A stretch of DNA of 53,249 nt from Bacteroidales bacterium (GTDB lineage: Bacteria > Bacteroidota > Bacteroidia > Bacteroidales > JAADGE01), in NCBI GenBank assembly GCA_021108035.1, contig JAIORQ010000017.1:1-53249 (forward strand), in the 5' to 3' direction. Position 1 is the first letter of the stretch. The number at the start of each line of letters is the position of its first letter. The notes under the pieces are model-generated. The model was not told where the DNA came from. It did not search any database and saw only the letters and a program-made list of their open reading frames with translations. Below, in pieces: positions 8,870 to 16,911 of the stretch. The position numbers were made by a program, and so were the translations under genes.

Positions 8870-8906
8870 TTTGCAGCAAATTGTTTTGTTTATGCAATAT
8901 TAGTGA
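8865..8906. other. Shared 5' junction motif of orphan RHS tips, copy B
   Basis: Plus-strand TGCATTTTGCA then TTGTTTTGTTTATGCAA, matching 6415-6447. The orphan frame starts inside it. The remaining gap 8907-9038 holds no gene; it has a short hairpin around 8971-8998 (CCTCAAT/ATTGGGG). Confidence 0.55.
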
Positions 8907-9038
8907 AAAATTGCAAATATTGCACAAACATATATTTTGATAAAACGATGGAGGCAAAACCGTCCGCCGGACTGTGCATAACCTCAATCGAATTGGGGTA
9001 CCTTTATATCTTACCAACCGGGCTACACTTAAAAGTTA

Positions 9039-9647
9039 TTATATAACATCAATAACCCTAGAATAATATTGATCATCTTGAATTATCCAAATTACTTCAT
9101 AACGTTCCTCCCCTTTTCCATTAAGCATATAAATATATACACGTCTTTTATCTTCTGACTGATATACTTTACAATCGCTTTTTATAGGTTTATTCCTTTT
9201 TGAATATTCATAACAAAAAACCGGATCATAAATATCATTGACAGCACTGTCAGGAAGTACAAAACCATATTTATACTTACCGTAATATATTGTTTTAATT
9301 CTTGATTTTTGATCAATATTTTCTGAAGAAATACCTACTACAATTTCATCAATATATATGTTCCCTTTTGAAAAGAAAGCAGTGCTGTCAGTACAACTTT
9401 TATGAGGTATTTTATTTACTTTTTTTTTAGCTATATATATAGAACTATCGGAAGATTTTAAATTGAAAAATGCAATTTCACTTTTTATTACACCGTCAGG
9501 CAGGTTTAAAAAGCTTTCATCTTTATTGTAAATAATTTTATTATCTTGATTTCTCTGTCCGTAACAAAATTGCTTACTAAAAGATGTTGAAATAACAGCA
9601 AAAATTATAATTATTAAAATCCTGTTTATTTGAATGTTTATTGTCAT
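9039..9647 (-). CDS. Exported protein, candidate immunity protein for the full-length RHS toxin
   Basis: I do not recognise a family. The 202-residue product has an N-terminal hydrophobic signal sequence (ILIIIIFAVISTSFS) with probable cleavage near FCYGQ. A mostly polar domain with several cysteines (KSCTDSTAFF, VFCYEYSK, SDCKVYQS) follows, which could form disulfides in the periplasm. It begins 11 bases after the stop of the intact RHS gene, the expected immunity position for the tip currently displayed. No independent evidence of function. Confidence 0.6.
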   Translation of the reverse strand: MTINIQINRILIIIIFAVISTSFSKQFCYGQRNQDNKIIYNKDESFLNLPDGVIKSEIAFFNLKSSDSSIYIAKKKVNKIPHKSCTDSTAFFSKGNIYIDEIVVGISSENIDQKSRIKTIYYGKYKYGFVLPDSAVNDIYDPVFCYEYSKRNKPIKSDCKVYQSEDKRRVYIYMLNGKGEERYEVIWIIQDDQYYSRVIDVI

Positions 9648-9658
9648 AATATTTAAGT

Positions 9659-12600
9659 CTAATTATAATCATTAATAAAATATGCCATATTATAAATTGT
9701 CATCTGTCTTGCAAACATTTCTGCATTTAACAGAAGCGGTGTAGTAACCGGCAAAAAAGCATTTATGTTTACCACACCTGAAAACAGAAGTGCTCTTGAA
9801 GTGTAATTTACGCACCCGTATAATAAACCATATTTCAAACGATTTGTATCAAAAAGATTTTGGACTTCAAAAAGTCGTTCTGTCATATTTGAAAGTATCT
9901 TGCCATTTACATTATTAAGTTTTACATTAGAATATTTACTCCAATAACGAAGTGAATTTTGACCTTCAACTGAGTGCCCTTGTAATGTTCTTTTTACATA
10001 TTCCATCTCCCATTTTAAGCCACCCTTGGCAGTACTCCCTATTGTACGGTCTTCAGGACCTACAGAAATTAAAATTTTCTTATAAACGGGATTATCTAAA
10101 TCATCATATTCGTAAAGATATTTACCCTCAACTTCGCTATGTCCTGCAATCTTCCATTTAGCCTTAACATCTACTGTTGTGCCATTAAAACCAGCAAAGA
10201 TATCTTGCACATTAGCTGATGCACCAACCACATACCCAGCATTTTCCATAAATGTATTATCTTTATATGCCCATATTCCGCTCCATTCATTCTGTGTTAT
10301 ATTATAAGAACCGGCACCAAACCCTACATTTACATCTGTCATACCGCTACTCAAGACTGCCATGCCGGTTGAATTCATATATGATCCTGCTACAATACTT
10401 GCAGTATTTGCCATAAAGCCACCAGCTGCTGCAAATTCAGCTGCAATACCGCCTGATACAGCACCTATCACTGCTCCTCCGGCTATATATCCTGCCATAC
10501 CCAAACCTGTAGCACCCATAGCTTTACCTATTTGATATCCTGAATATCCTCCGGCAACAGCACCAATAATAACCGGCATCCAAATAATTTCCCCATCCGG
10601 ATCAACATACTTCAACGGATTATTCAAAACATACGAATACCGATTAAAGTTTTGGGTAAAATCGGGCATTTGTATATAGTTGTCGGGGGAGAGCATGCGG
10701 CCGAGTATTGGGTCGTATAATCTTCCGTTCATGTTTATTAGGGCGAATTGGGGGAGCATTTCGTGGCCGGTATAGCCTCTGTCGTTAATAATCCCCCCAA
10801 CCCCCTTTGAAAAGGGGGAGTTTAGCAGCTCCCATGTTTCGGGGTTGCGTATTCTGCCCCATGCATCGAAGCTTTGTTCATGTTCATCAAAAAAGTTACC
10901 TTGGTCATCTGTTATGTGTGTTATTGAGCCGAGGTGGTCGGTGTAGGTGAAGAGCATTTCACCTACGCCGTCAACCTTTTTAAAAATCGCACCACCGGGT
11001 AAATAATTATATTCTGTTATTTCACCTGTTAAATTGTTTATTGTTTTTTCGTACGAACCGAAAAAGTATTTTGTTTGTGTAATATGTCCGTTTTCTTCTA
11101 ATACGGTTTTCTTTCTTTGATTGTTTAAGCCGTAGGTAAAGTATAATTTAATTCCGGGTATTGCTTTTATATCATTATTTTCGCTTATTTGTTTAACTTT
11201 GTTAAATGCTGTGTATGTAATACCTTGGTTATTTGAAGGTAAATATAGGTCTCCTTCAACTTGTGTTACTGCATGTATTTTATTTGCATCGTAGTTGTAT
11301 GTTCCGGCATCAGTCTTACTGCTTATATTACCTGTCGTATCATAATTTATTGTGTTTACAAGTGCAGGTGTATAGCCTTGCCATATTTTATGCAAGCGAT
11401 TATCATCGTATTCAAAACTTTCTTTATTGCTGTGTATTACATCTTCTCTGCTTAATAAATTTCCGGTTTCTTTTTCAAAATAATATTCAAAATGTTGAAA
11501 ATCGCCTGTTACAACAGCTTCAGGGCGATGATAGTCATCATAAGTTTTGTATGTTGTTATTTCGTTTACTCCTTTACAATATTGTGTAAGTTGTCCGAGA
11601 GCATTCATATCTTCTGCTTTCCAAATTAAATCTCCGTTATCTGCTCTGTTAATTTGTTCTAAATATCCGTTATCTGCCTTATAATGTTTTGTATAAGCAA
11701 AACCGGAAGGATATGTCATTCGGTTTATACGACTGAGATTATCGTAATTGTAGGAATATGTATAATCTTCGTTTTCAAATGTTTCTGTTACTGATGAGAG
11801 GCGGCTTAAGTTGTCGTATGTATAGACCTGCCTGTTGCCAACAGGCGTTACTTGTTCACTTGCAAGCATTCCCAAACCATTCAGAGCAACATCATAAACA
11901 TAAGTTGTTACTCCTTCGGGTCCTGATTTTTCTGTTAATCTGCCTGCTATGTCATATTCCATTTCATGCATATTTTGGTTTGCATCGGTTTGTTTTGTTA
12001 TATTTGAAAACGCATCATATTCATAATTTATTATACCGGCATCAGGGTCGGTGAGGCTTGTTTTATTACCGTAGTTATCATAAGCAATACTGACAACTGC
12101 ACCTCCCGGAGCTGTTATTGTCAAAGGTAAACCTGCAGAGTTGTAATCGTAGTTTATTTCGCCTCCGTTATCTTTGGCAATAACAACTTGTCCAAGGGAG
12201 TTTATTGTTTTTGAAGTTTGTTCTCCGTCGAATCCGGTTACTGTTGTTGTTTTACCTGTAAAATCGTATGATGTTGTACCTATTGGTGAAATTATGCTTG
12301 ATTGTCTGCCGTAATTATCATAATAAAACCATGTATAATTTCCGTCTTCACCTTCAAAATGAGGTTCATAAGTTTTATAAACATGTCCTTTGTTGCTGTA
12401 TCTAATAATTGATATTGTTTTTTCATTATTAAAACCGCTTGTTTCTGTTCTTATTTTTCTTCCGAGTTTATCGTAATATGTTGTTACCGGAGACACACCG
12501 TCAGCACTTACTGTTGAATATGTATGTGCATAAGTAATAATACCGCCCGGATACCAATTTATTGTTTGATATGCTTTTGTGCCGTCGGGCAGTTCGGTTT

Positions 12601-15600
12601 CAATAAGACTTCCGAATGCATTATATTTAAATTTTGTTATATGTCCGTTAATATCTGTTTCTGTTAAGATATTTCCGGTTTCTTCATCGTAGGTCTGTTC
12701 GCTTGTAAAACCGAGAGGGTCAGTTTGGTTAATTACAAAACGATTTTTGCTGTCGTATTCAAAATATGAGTCTTTATCTTCTTCATCCGGAGCAGAAACT
12801 TTTGTATGAGTTGTATTTCCGAAATTATTATACCAATATTCGCCGGTAATTGATTTATCATCGTTGGGGTCTTCTATGCTTTTTTTCAGAAATCCGTTGC
12901 TGTAATATTCAAATTCTGATGTTCTTGTATAAAGAGGTTTTCCTGTTGCTGTTTTTTTAATAATTGTTTTTTCCGGTTTTGTGGGCAACCAAGCACCTGC
13001 TGTTATATAATCTTGGTATAATGCTTCTGTATTGCCTTCATCGTCATAATTAATATAAGAACGTGTTAGATTTCCGTTGCTGTCATAATTAAAACTTGAA
13101 TTTATTGTTGTATTTGTTAAATGGTCTGTGCTTTCTGTTTCTTTGGGATATGTATAAATTCTTTTATCTCCCAAATGTTGGATATATTGATTTGTAACAG
13201 CACTTGATGAAATTAATGAATCTGTATTATAATAATATGTTCTTGTTGAAACAGGATATGTATTATAATAAGTAGTATTATAAATAAACTCTGTTTCGGA
13301 AAATATTTTATTTCTTGTATTTTCAGATGTAACTTTCATAAATCCGAGAAAACCTTTTCCTTGCCTGTGTATTTTCGCACTTTCGTATTTATAGTTTTGA
13401 GAAAGGAAACCTCCTACTCCGTCATTTGTATAAAGATTTTTCGTTACAAATAAAGCTCCTTGAAAATCTATTACAGGAAAATTTGCTCCACTGCCTTTTG
13501 TATAAACATCACTGCTTGTAATAGGTTTATATTCAAATTGAATTATATTATTGTAACCGTTAGTTATTGATTTTACAAGATTTTTTTGTTCGTGGGGGTG
13601 AAAGTAAATTACTTTCCTGTAATTAGTATAATGCCCTGTATTTAACAAACAGTCTTGTTTTCCGTCACCGTTAAAATCAGCATTAACTCTGAATTCTTGA
13701 ATATACGGATAAATATCTTCAATGTTATTTGCTTCTTTAATAAAAGAATTTCCTTGACTGTAAAAAATGTTAAATCTTGATTGATTTCCGCTTATATCAT
13801 ATTGTTCTAATACATCAGCTTTTCCGTCACCATTATAATCTGCAACAATATAATTATCATCATTATAAAATTGTTCCGGATCATTATTGTGATCAAAATT
13901 TATTTCCGGATTACCGGACCAAGCATAGGCATTGCCTTTTGAAAGATGTATTTCCCATGAAGCAGATTCACACCAAGTCAGAAGGTCAGATTTACCGTCA
14001 CCATTAAAATCTCCAGTGAATATACTATGCGCTTTAGTTGGGTATCCTCCGATGTAAAGTTCGTTTTCATGATAGCTTCCATCCTCAAGTTTTTCAATCT
14101 CTTTTATTCTACATGCATATCCATCCCATCTGTTATAAATAAACATTACATCTGATTTACCGTTTCCGTTAAAATCATTAACAACTACTTTTTTTATTAT
14201 GTTTCCTTCCGACGTAGAAGCAACTAATAAAGGATATGTGACATATTGCCAGTTCCAAGTTAAAATTTCATAATTACTTTTGTTACTTTTTTCTGTAACT
14301 ATAAGTATATCAGATTTACCGTCACCATTAAAATCAGCTATTTTAATTTCTCTTTTTTCGTAAGGGTTGTGGTCTTCAATATGAGCAAATAAATATTGAA
14401 AACTTTCACCTCTTGATCTTAACAAATAATAAAAGAATAAATCATCATCAGAATCATACCAAGCATATAAAATATCAGATTTTCCGTCACCGTTAAAATC
14501 AAGCGGATAACATTTAATATGACAATCTAAATCATGTTCTTCTTTTAAAATAAAGTTACCATTATTGTCAACAGTATAATATTGCCATTTTTCATATATT
14601 ACATTTCCGACTTCATCATACTGTAAGTATCCGTCTTCCAACAACTTAACTGCTACAAATAAATCTGTCTTTCCGTCACCGTTATAATCTCCGGGATAAT
14701 AATCATCAGCTCCTGTTATATTAATTTGGTCTAAATCATAGTTGTCTGTTTCATTTCCCCACTCAATTTTTGTAGTATTAATTGTTTTATTTTTGTCTTC
14801 ATAAAGTTGAATTTCGGAAAGACGGGAAAAAGAATTAAAATTATACTTAAATGTGTATTTTCGAATAAGATAATTGTTATTATAGATTTTAATGTCAGAT
14901 AACAAAACAGTATTTTTAAATTTAAAACCCTCAACATATGCAGAACTTTTATCGGTTTTACTTGTATAGAAAAATTTAACTGTGTTGTAGGACGACAGAC
15001 CGTTATCATTTTCTGTGTATTCAATTTGGAGAGGATAAAATTCGCCGTTTTCTTCTTTGTATGTAATTGTATAATAATTACCGAGAGCATCAGTAACTTT
15101 ATTTAGCAGATAATACATCACGAGATGTTCATATTGAGTTTGTATTCTGGAATCTTTGGTATAGCCATACTGCAAAGTCAATCCGGTTTTTGTTTTAACT
15201 TGAAACTCTGAAGGGCCATATCCTGTTTTATCGTATGATCTGACTTCTGAAAAATTTTCAATTTCGGTATGATAGACTTTTTCGTCCGGATATGATATAG
15301 TTTCAATAAGGCGTTGACCGTCTAAAGCAAAACGATCATTTTCATCAAAATCTACACCGTCAACCATATCATCGTGGTATAATGTAGAAGGGATTCTTGA
15401 TATTGCCGAAAAACCGCCTATTGTCCAACCTCTGCCCAACATTCCGTCGCCTGATTGGCTGTTGTAAACAATTGATAAACCGGGCATCATACCGGCTGTT
15501 CCGGGCGGTAATACAATCGGTATTTGATAAGTGGCTGCCCCGGTGGGGCTAACATTTACGCTTCCGGGCAAGCTGCCGACAGGTAAATTTGTACTGTGGG

Positions 15601-15862
15601 GAGTTTGTGTGCTTGTATAATTTGTATTAAAGATTAAATTTGGGTTGATTTTTCCGATAAACTTATTATCAACATCTGCCGTGTATTTAAAATCTTGCTT
15701 TAGTTTAATATAGTCACGAGCAATATAAGTATCATTTCTACCTGTATGATCTCCTCTCAATTCCCAATATTGACATATAAATGTAGCTTTATTATTTTGA
15801 GAAAAGCTTGTTAAGAAAAATATATTGAAAATGAGGATTGAAATAAATGTTAACTTTTTCAT
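9659..15862 (-). CDS. Giant SpvB/FG-GAP/RHS polymorphic toxin (fused Tc BC-like)
   Basis: A 2067-residue exported toxin-delivery protein. The start at 15862 is chosen because it gives a proper signal peptide (MKKLTFISILIFNIFFLTSFSQ); an upstream ATG adds 23 residues that spoil it. The order is: an SpvB/TcaC-type N-terminal domain from about 90 (GSVNVSPTGAATYQIPI, GMLGRGWTIGG), seven FG-GAP/VCBS calcium-binding repeats of form DxNGDGKxD at about 387-730, a TcdB mid-domain (SITNGYNNIIQFEYKPI), many RHS repeats (about 920-1600), and the RHS core ending NNPLKYVDPDGE at 1758. A 309-residue variable tip follows. The tip has a Gly/Ala-rich hydrophobic part, then His1963 (QGHSVEG) and Cys2017 (YGCVNYTSRAL), an order seen in permuted papain folds. 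The CCCCCTTT/AAAGGGGG palindrome at about 10801-10820 is read through in frame (LLNSPFSKGVGG). It heads a toxin-immunity array with two orphan tips downstream. Confidence 0.9.
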   Translation of the reverse strand: MKKLTFISILIFNIFFLTSFSQNNKATFICQYWELRGDHTGRNDTYIARDYIKLKQDFKYTADVDNKFIGKINPNLIFNTNYTSTQTPHSTNLPVGSLPGSVNVSPTGAATYQIPIVLPPGTAGMMPGLSIVYNSQSGDGMLGRGWTIGGFSAISRIPSTLYHDDMVDGVDFDENDRFALDGQRLIETISYPDEKVYHTEIENFSEVRSYDKTGYGPSEFQVKTKTGLTLQYGYTKDSRIQTQYEHLVMYYLLNKVTDALGNYYTITYKEENGEFYPLQIEYTENDNGLSSYNTVKFFYTSKTDKSSAYVEGFKFKNTVLLSDIKIYNNNYLIRKYTFKYNFNSFSRLSEIQLYEDKNKTINTTKIEWGNETDNYDLDQINITGADDYYPGDYNGDGKTDLFVAVKLLEDGYLQYDEVGNVIYEKWQYYTVDNNGNFILKEEHDLDCHIKCYPLDFNGDGKSDILYAWYDSDDDLFFYYLLRSRGESFQYLFAHIEDHNPYEKREIKIADFNGDGKSDILIVTEKSNKSNYEILTWNWQYVTYPLLVASTSEGNIIKKVVVNDFNGNGKSDVMFIYNRWDGYACRIKEIEKLEDGSYHENELYIGGYPTKAHSIFTGDFNGDGKSDLLTWCESASWEIHLSKGNAYAWSGNPEINFDHNNDPEQFYNDDNYIVADYNGDGKADVLEQYDISGNQSRFNIFYSQGNSFIKEANNIEDIYPYIQEFRVNADFNGDGKQDCLLNTGHYTNYRKVIYFHPHEQKNLVKSITNGYNNIIQFEYKPITSSDVYTKGSGANFPVIDFQGALFVTKNLYTNDGVGGFLSQNYKYESAKIHRQGKGFLGFMKVTSENTRNKIFSETEFIYNTTYYNTYPVSTRTYYYNTDSLISSSAVTNQYIQHLGDKRIYTYPKETESTDHLTNTTINSSFNYDSNGNLTRSYINYDDEGNTEALYQDYITAGAWLPTKPEKTIIKKTATGKPLYTRTSEFEYYSNGFLKKSIEDPNDDKSITGEYWYNNFGNTTHTKVSAPDEEDKDSYFEYDSKNRFVINQTDPLGFTSEQTYDEETGNILTETDINGHITKFKYNAFGSLIETELPDGTKAYQTINWYPGGIITYAHTYSTVSADGVSPVTTYYDKLGRKIRTETSGFNNEKTISIIRYSNKGHVYKTYEPHFEGEDGNYTWFYYDNYGRQSSIISPIGTTSYDFTGKTTTVTGFDGEQTSKTINSLGQVVIAKDNGGEINYDYNSAGLPLTITAPGGAVVSIAYDNYGNKTSLTDPDAGIINYEYDAFSNITKQTDANQNMHEMEYDIAGRLTEKSGPEGVTTYVYDVALNGLGMLASEQVTPVGNRQVYTYDNLSRLSSVTETFENEDYTYSYNYDNLSRINRMTYPSGFAYTKHYKADNGYLEQINRADNGDLIWKAEDMNALGQLTQYCKGVNEITTYKTYDDYHRPEAVVTGDFQHFEYYFEKETGNLLSREDVIHSNKESFEYDDNRLHKIWQGYTPALVNTINYDTTGNISSKTDAGTYNYDANKIHAVTQVEGDLYLPSNNQGITYTAFNKVKQISENNDIKAIPGIKLYFTYGLNNQRKKTVLEENGHITQTKYFFGSYEKTINNLTGEITEYNYLPGGAIFKKVDGVGEMLFTYTDHLGSITHITDDQGNFFDEHEQSFDAWGRIRNPETWELLNSPFSKGVGGIINDRGYTGHEMLPQFALINMNGRLYDPILGRMLSPDNYIQMPDFTQNFNRYSYVLNNPLKYVDPDGEIIWMPVIIGAVAGGYSGYQIGKAMGATGLGMAGYIAGGAVIGAVSGGIAAEFAAAGGFMANTASIVAGSYMNSTGMAVLSSGMTDVNVGFGAGSYNITQNEWSGIWAYKDNTFMENAGYVVGASANVQDIFAGFNGTTVDVKAKWKIAGHSEVEGKYLYEYDDLDNPVYKKILISVGPEDRTIGSTAKGGLKWEMEYVKRTLQGHSVEGQNSLRYWSKYSNVKLNNVNGKILSNMTERLFEVQNLFDTNRLKYGLLYGCVNYTSRALLFSGVVNINAFLPVTTPLLLNAEMFARQMTIYNMAYFINDYN

Positions 15863-16030
15863 GTGTCTTTTTTTATTGTTTTTAATTATCACATAGGAAC
15901 ACCTTATTAAGTATGTACAAGTAATTAACATTGTTTGTTAATCATGCTGTTTTGTGTAAAACTTGGTTCTCATGGGTGTTTCATAATTTATGCTGTTACT
16001 GAAAATTATAAACAAGTTGTCTATAATTTT

Positions 16031-16136
16031 GTTGTTTATATTTAAAGTTGTTTATATTTAAAGTTGTTCATATTACATTGTTTCATTGTTACATTGCCGG
16101 TTTTTAACAATTTAGCAATGAAACAATTTAACAATG
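16031..16136. repeat. Tandem 16-mer and inverted 8-base words upstream of the RHS gene
   Basis: Unit GTTGTTTATATTTAAA occurs at 16031-16046 and 16047-16062 with a partial third copy. Directly after it, 16075-16136 is an imperfect inverted repeat of CATTGTTN words (arms around 16075-16095 and 16113-16136). The whole gap 15863-16189 contains no gene that I can support and would form the RHS 5' leader. Confidence 0.65.
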
Positions 16137-16189
16137 TTTCGGTCATTTTTAATCCCGACATTTATCGGCTTTTTTGCCAAAGCAAAAAC

Positions 16190-16636
16190 CTATTCTTTTA
16201 TCACTGAATACTCAATTTTATCATTTCCGGATACTATTATTAAAATATATGTACCTGCCGGATTATTTGTTAAATCTAACTTTTCTCTGTTTGATTTCAC
16301 TTTTTGGCGTAAAACTGTTCTTCCCGAAATATCATATAAAGATATTACAGTGTTTTCGGCAAGTTCAATATTATTAAAACTGATGTATAAAGCTCCGGCT
16401 GTCGGATTAGGAGCAATTACAATATTGCCTTCTCCGAATATATTGTTTATTTCATTTGTTTTGTAATCATCATTATTTTTATCTTTATTTTTATCATCTT
16501 CATCCGGGCTTTTTAAAATTACTGTTTGCCGTGTTAATCTGTTTCCGGCACCATCGTAAGTATATGTTACATGCGATTGTGCTTGAATTAATTGTACTGT
16601 TAATATGATTGTTGTTAATAGTATAAATTGTTTCAT
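16190..16636 (-). CDS. Small T9SS-sorted protein with one RHS-like repeat
   Basis: The 148-residue product has a signal peptide (MKQFILLTTIILTVQLIQAQ), then a single RHS/YD-like repeat (VTYTYDGAGNRLTR). A charged Asp/Lys linker follows, then a type A T9SS C-terminal sorting domain (IVIAPNPTAGALYISF, LYDISGRTVL, NPAGTYILIIV). It should be exported by Sec and then passed through the outer membrane by T9SS. It is co-directional with the giant RHS gene 327 bases downstream; small sorted proteins with one YD motif are familiar neighbours of RHS genes in this phylum. Specific function unknown. Confidence 0.75.
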   Translation of the reverse strand: MKQFILLTTIILTVQLIQAQSHVTYTYDGAGNRLTRQTVILKSPDEDDKNKDKNNDDYKTNEINNIFGEGNIVIAPNPTAGALYISFNNIELAENTVISLYDISGRTVLRQKVKSNREKLDLTNNPAGTYILIIVSGNDKIEYSVIKE

Positions 16637-16643
16637 AACTTTA

Positions 16644-16723
16644 CATTGTTAAATTGTTGCATTGATGCATTGTTGAATTGTTGCATTGATGCATTGTTAT
16701 ATTGCTTTATTGTTTAATTGTTT
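16644..16723. repeat. Ten tandem 8-base words (NATTGTTN)
   Basis: From 16644 the sequence reads as ten consecutive octamers: CATTGTTA, AATTGTTG, CATTGATG, CATTGTTG, AATTGTTG, CATTGATG, CATTGTTA, TATTGCTT, TATTGTTT, AATTGTTT. A 24-base higher-order period is visible. It lies just upstream of the small T9SS gene on the minus strand. Confidence 0.8.
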
Positions 16724-16737
16724 ATTTTGACGCTGAT

Positions 16738-16761
16738 ACCGAAACAAGTTCGGCACAAGTT
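16738..16761. repeat. Dispersed CCGAAACAAGTTCGG element, intergenic copy
   Basis: An intergenic copy of the 24-base element that is inserted three times in the orphan RHS tip (5981, 6037, 6231). The core is CCGAAACAAGTTCGG followed by CACAAG. It shows that the element exists outside genes too. Confidence 0.75.
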
Positions 16762-16833
16762 TTACGCTGATTGTTATAATTTTTTTTGTTTAATTGTTTA
16801 TCTGTTTATTCACAGACCTGTTTGTTTGATGTC

Positions 16834-16911
16834 TGCTGACTGTGGACTGCCGACTGCCGACTGTAAAACTGCAGACTGTGGACTGCCTACTGCCGACCGC
16901 CCACTGCATCC
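16834..16911. repeat. Heptamer tandem array (TGCCGAC-type) running into a gene end
   Basis: Eleven consecutive units, nearly all 7 bases, of form TGnnnAC (TGTGGAC, TGCCGAC, TGCAGAC, TGCCTAC and similar). The array covers the stop codon and last residues of the neighbouring minus-strand gene (stop at 16887). Confidence 0.8.

Noticed and set aside
8835-9017. Short frame upstream of the first orphan RHS tip
   Set aside because: Overlaps the junction motif, no plausible start or protein features.
14731-15090. Open frame of 119 codons overlapping the giant RHS gene
   Set aside because: Same strand, different frame inside the FG-GAP/SpvB region; low-complexity translation and no independent signal.
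16134-16466. Plus-strand frame opposite the small T9SS gene
   Set aside because: The minus-strand frame has a signal peptide and a sorting domain; the opposite frame is a shadow.
16644-16911. Tandem repeats as a CRISPR array
   Set aside because: Units are 7 or 8 bases with no unique spacers and no cas genes in the window.
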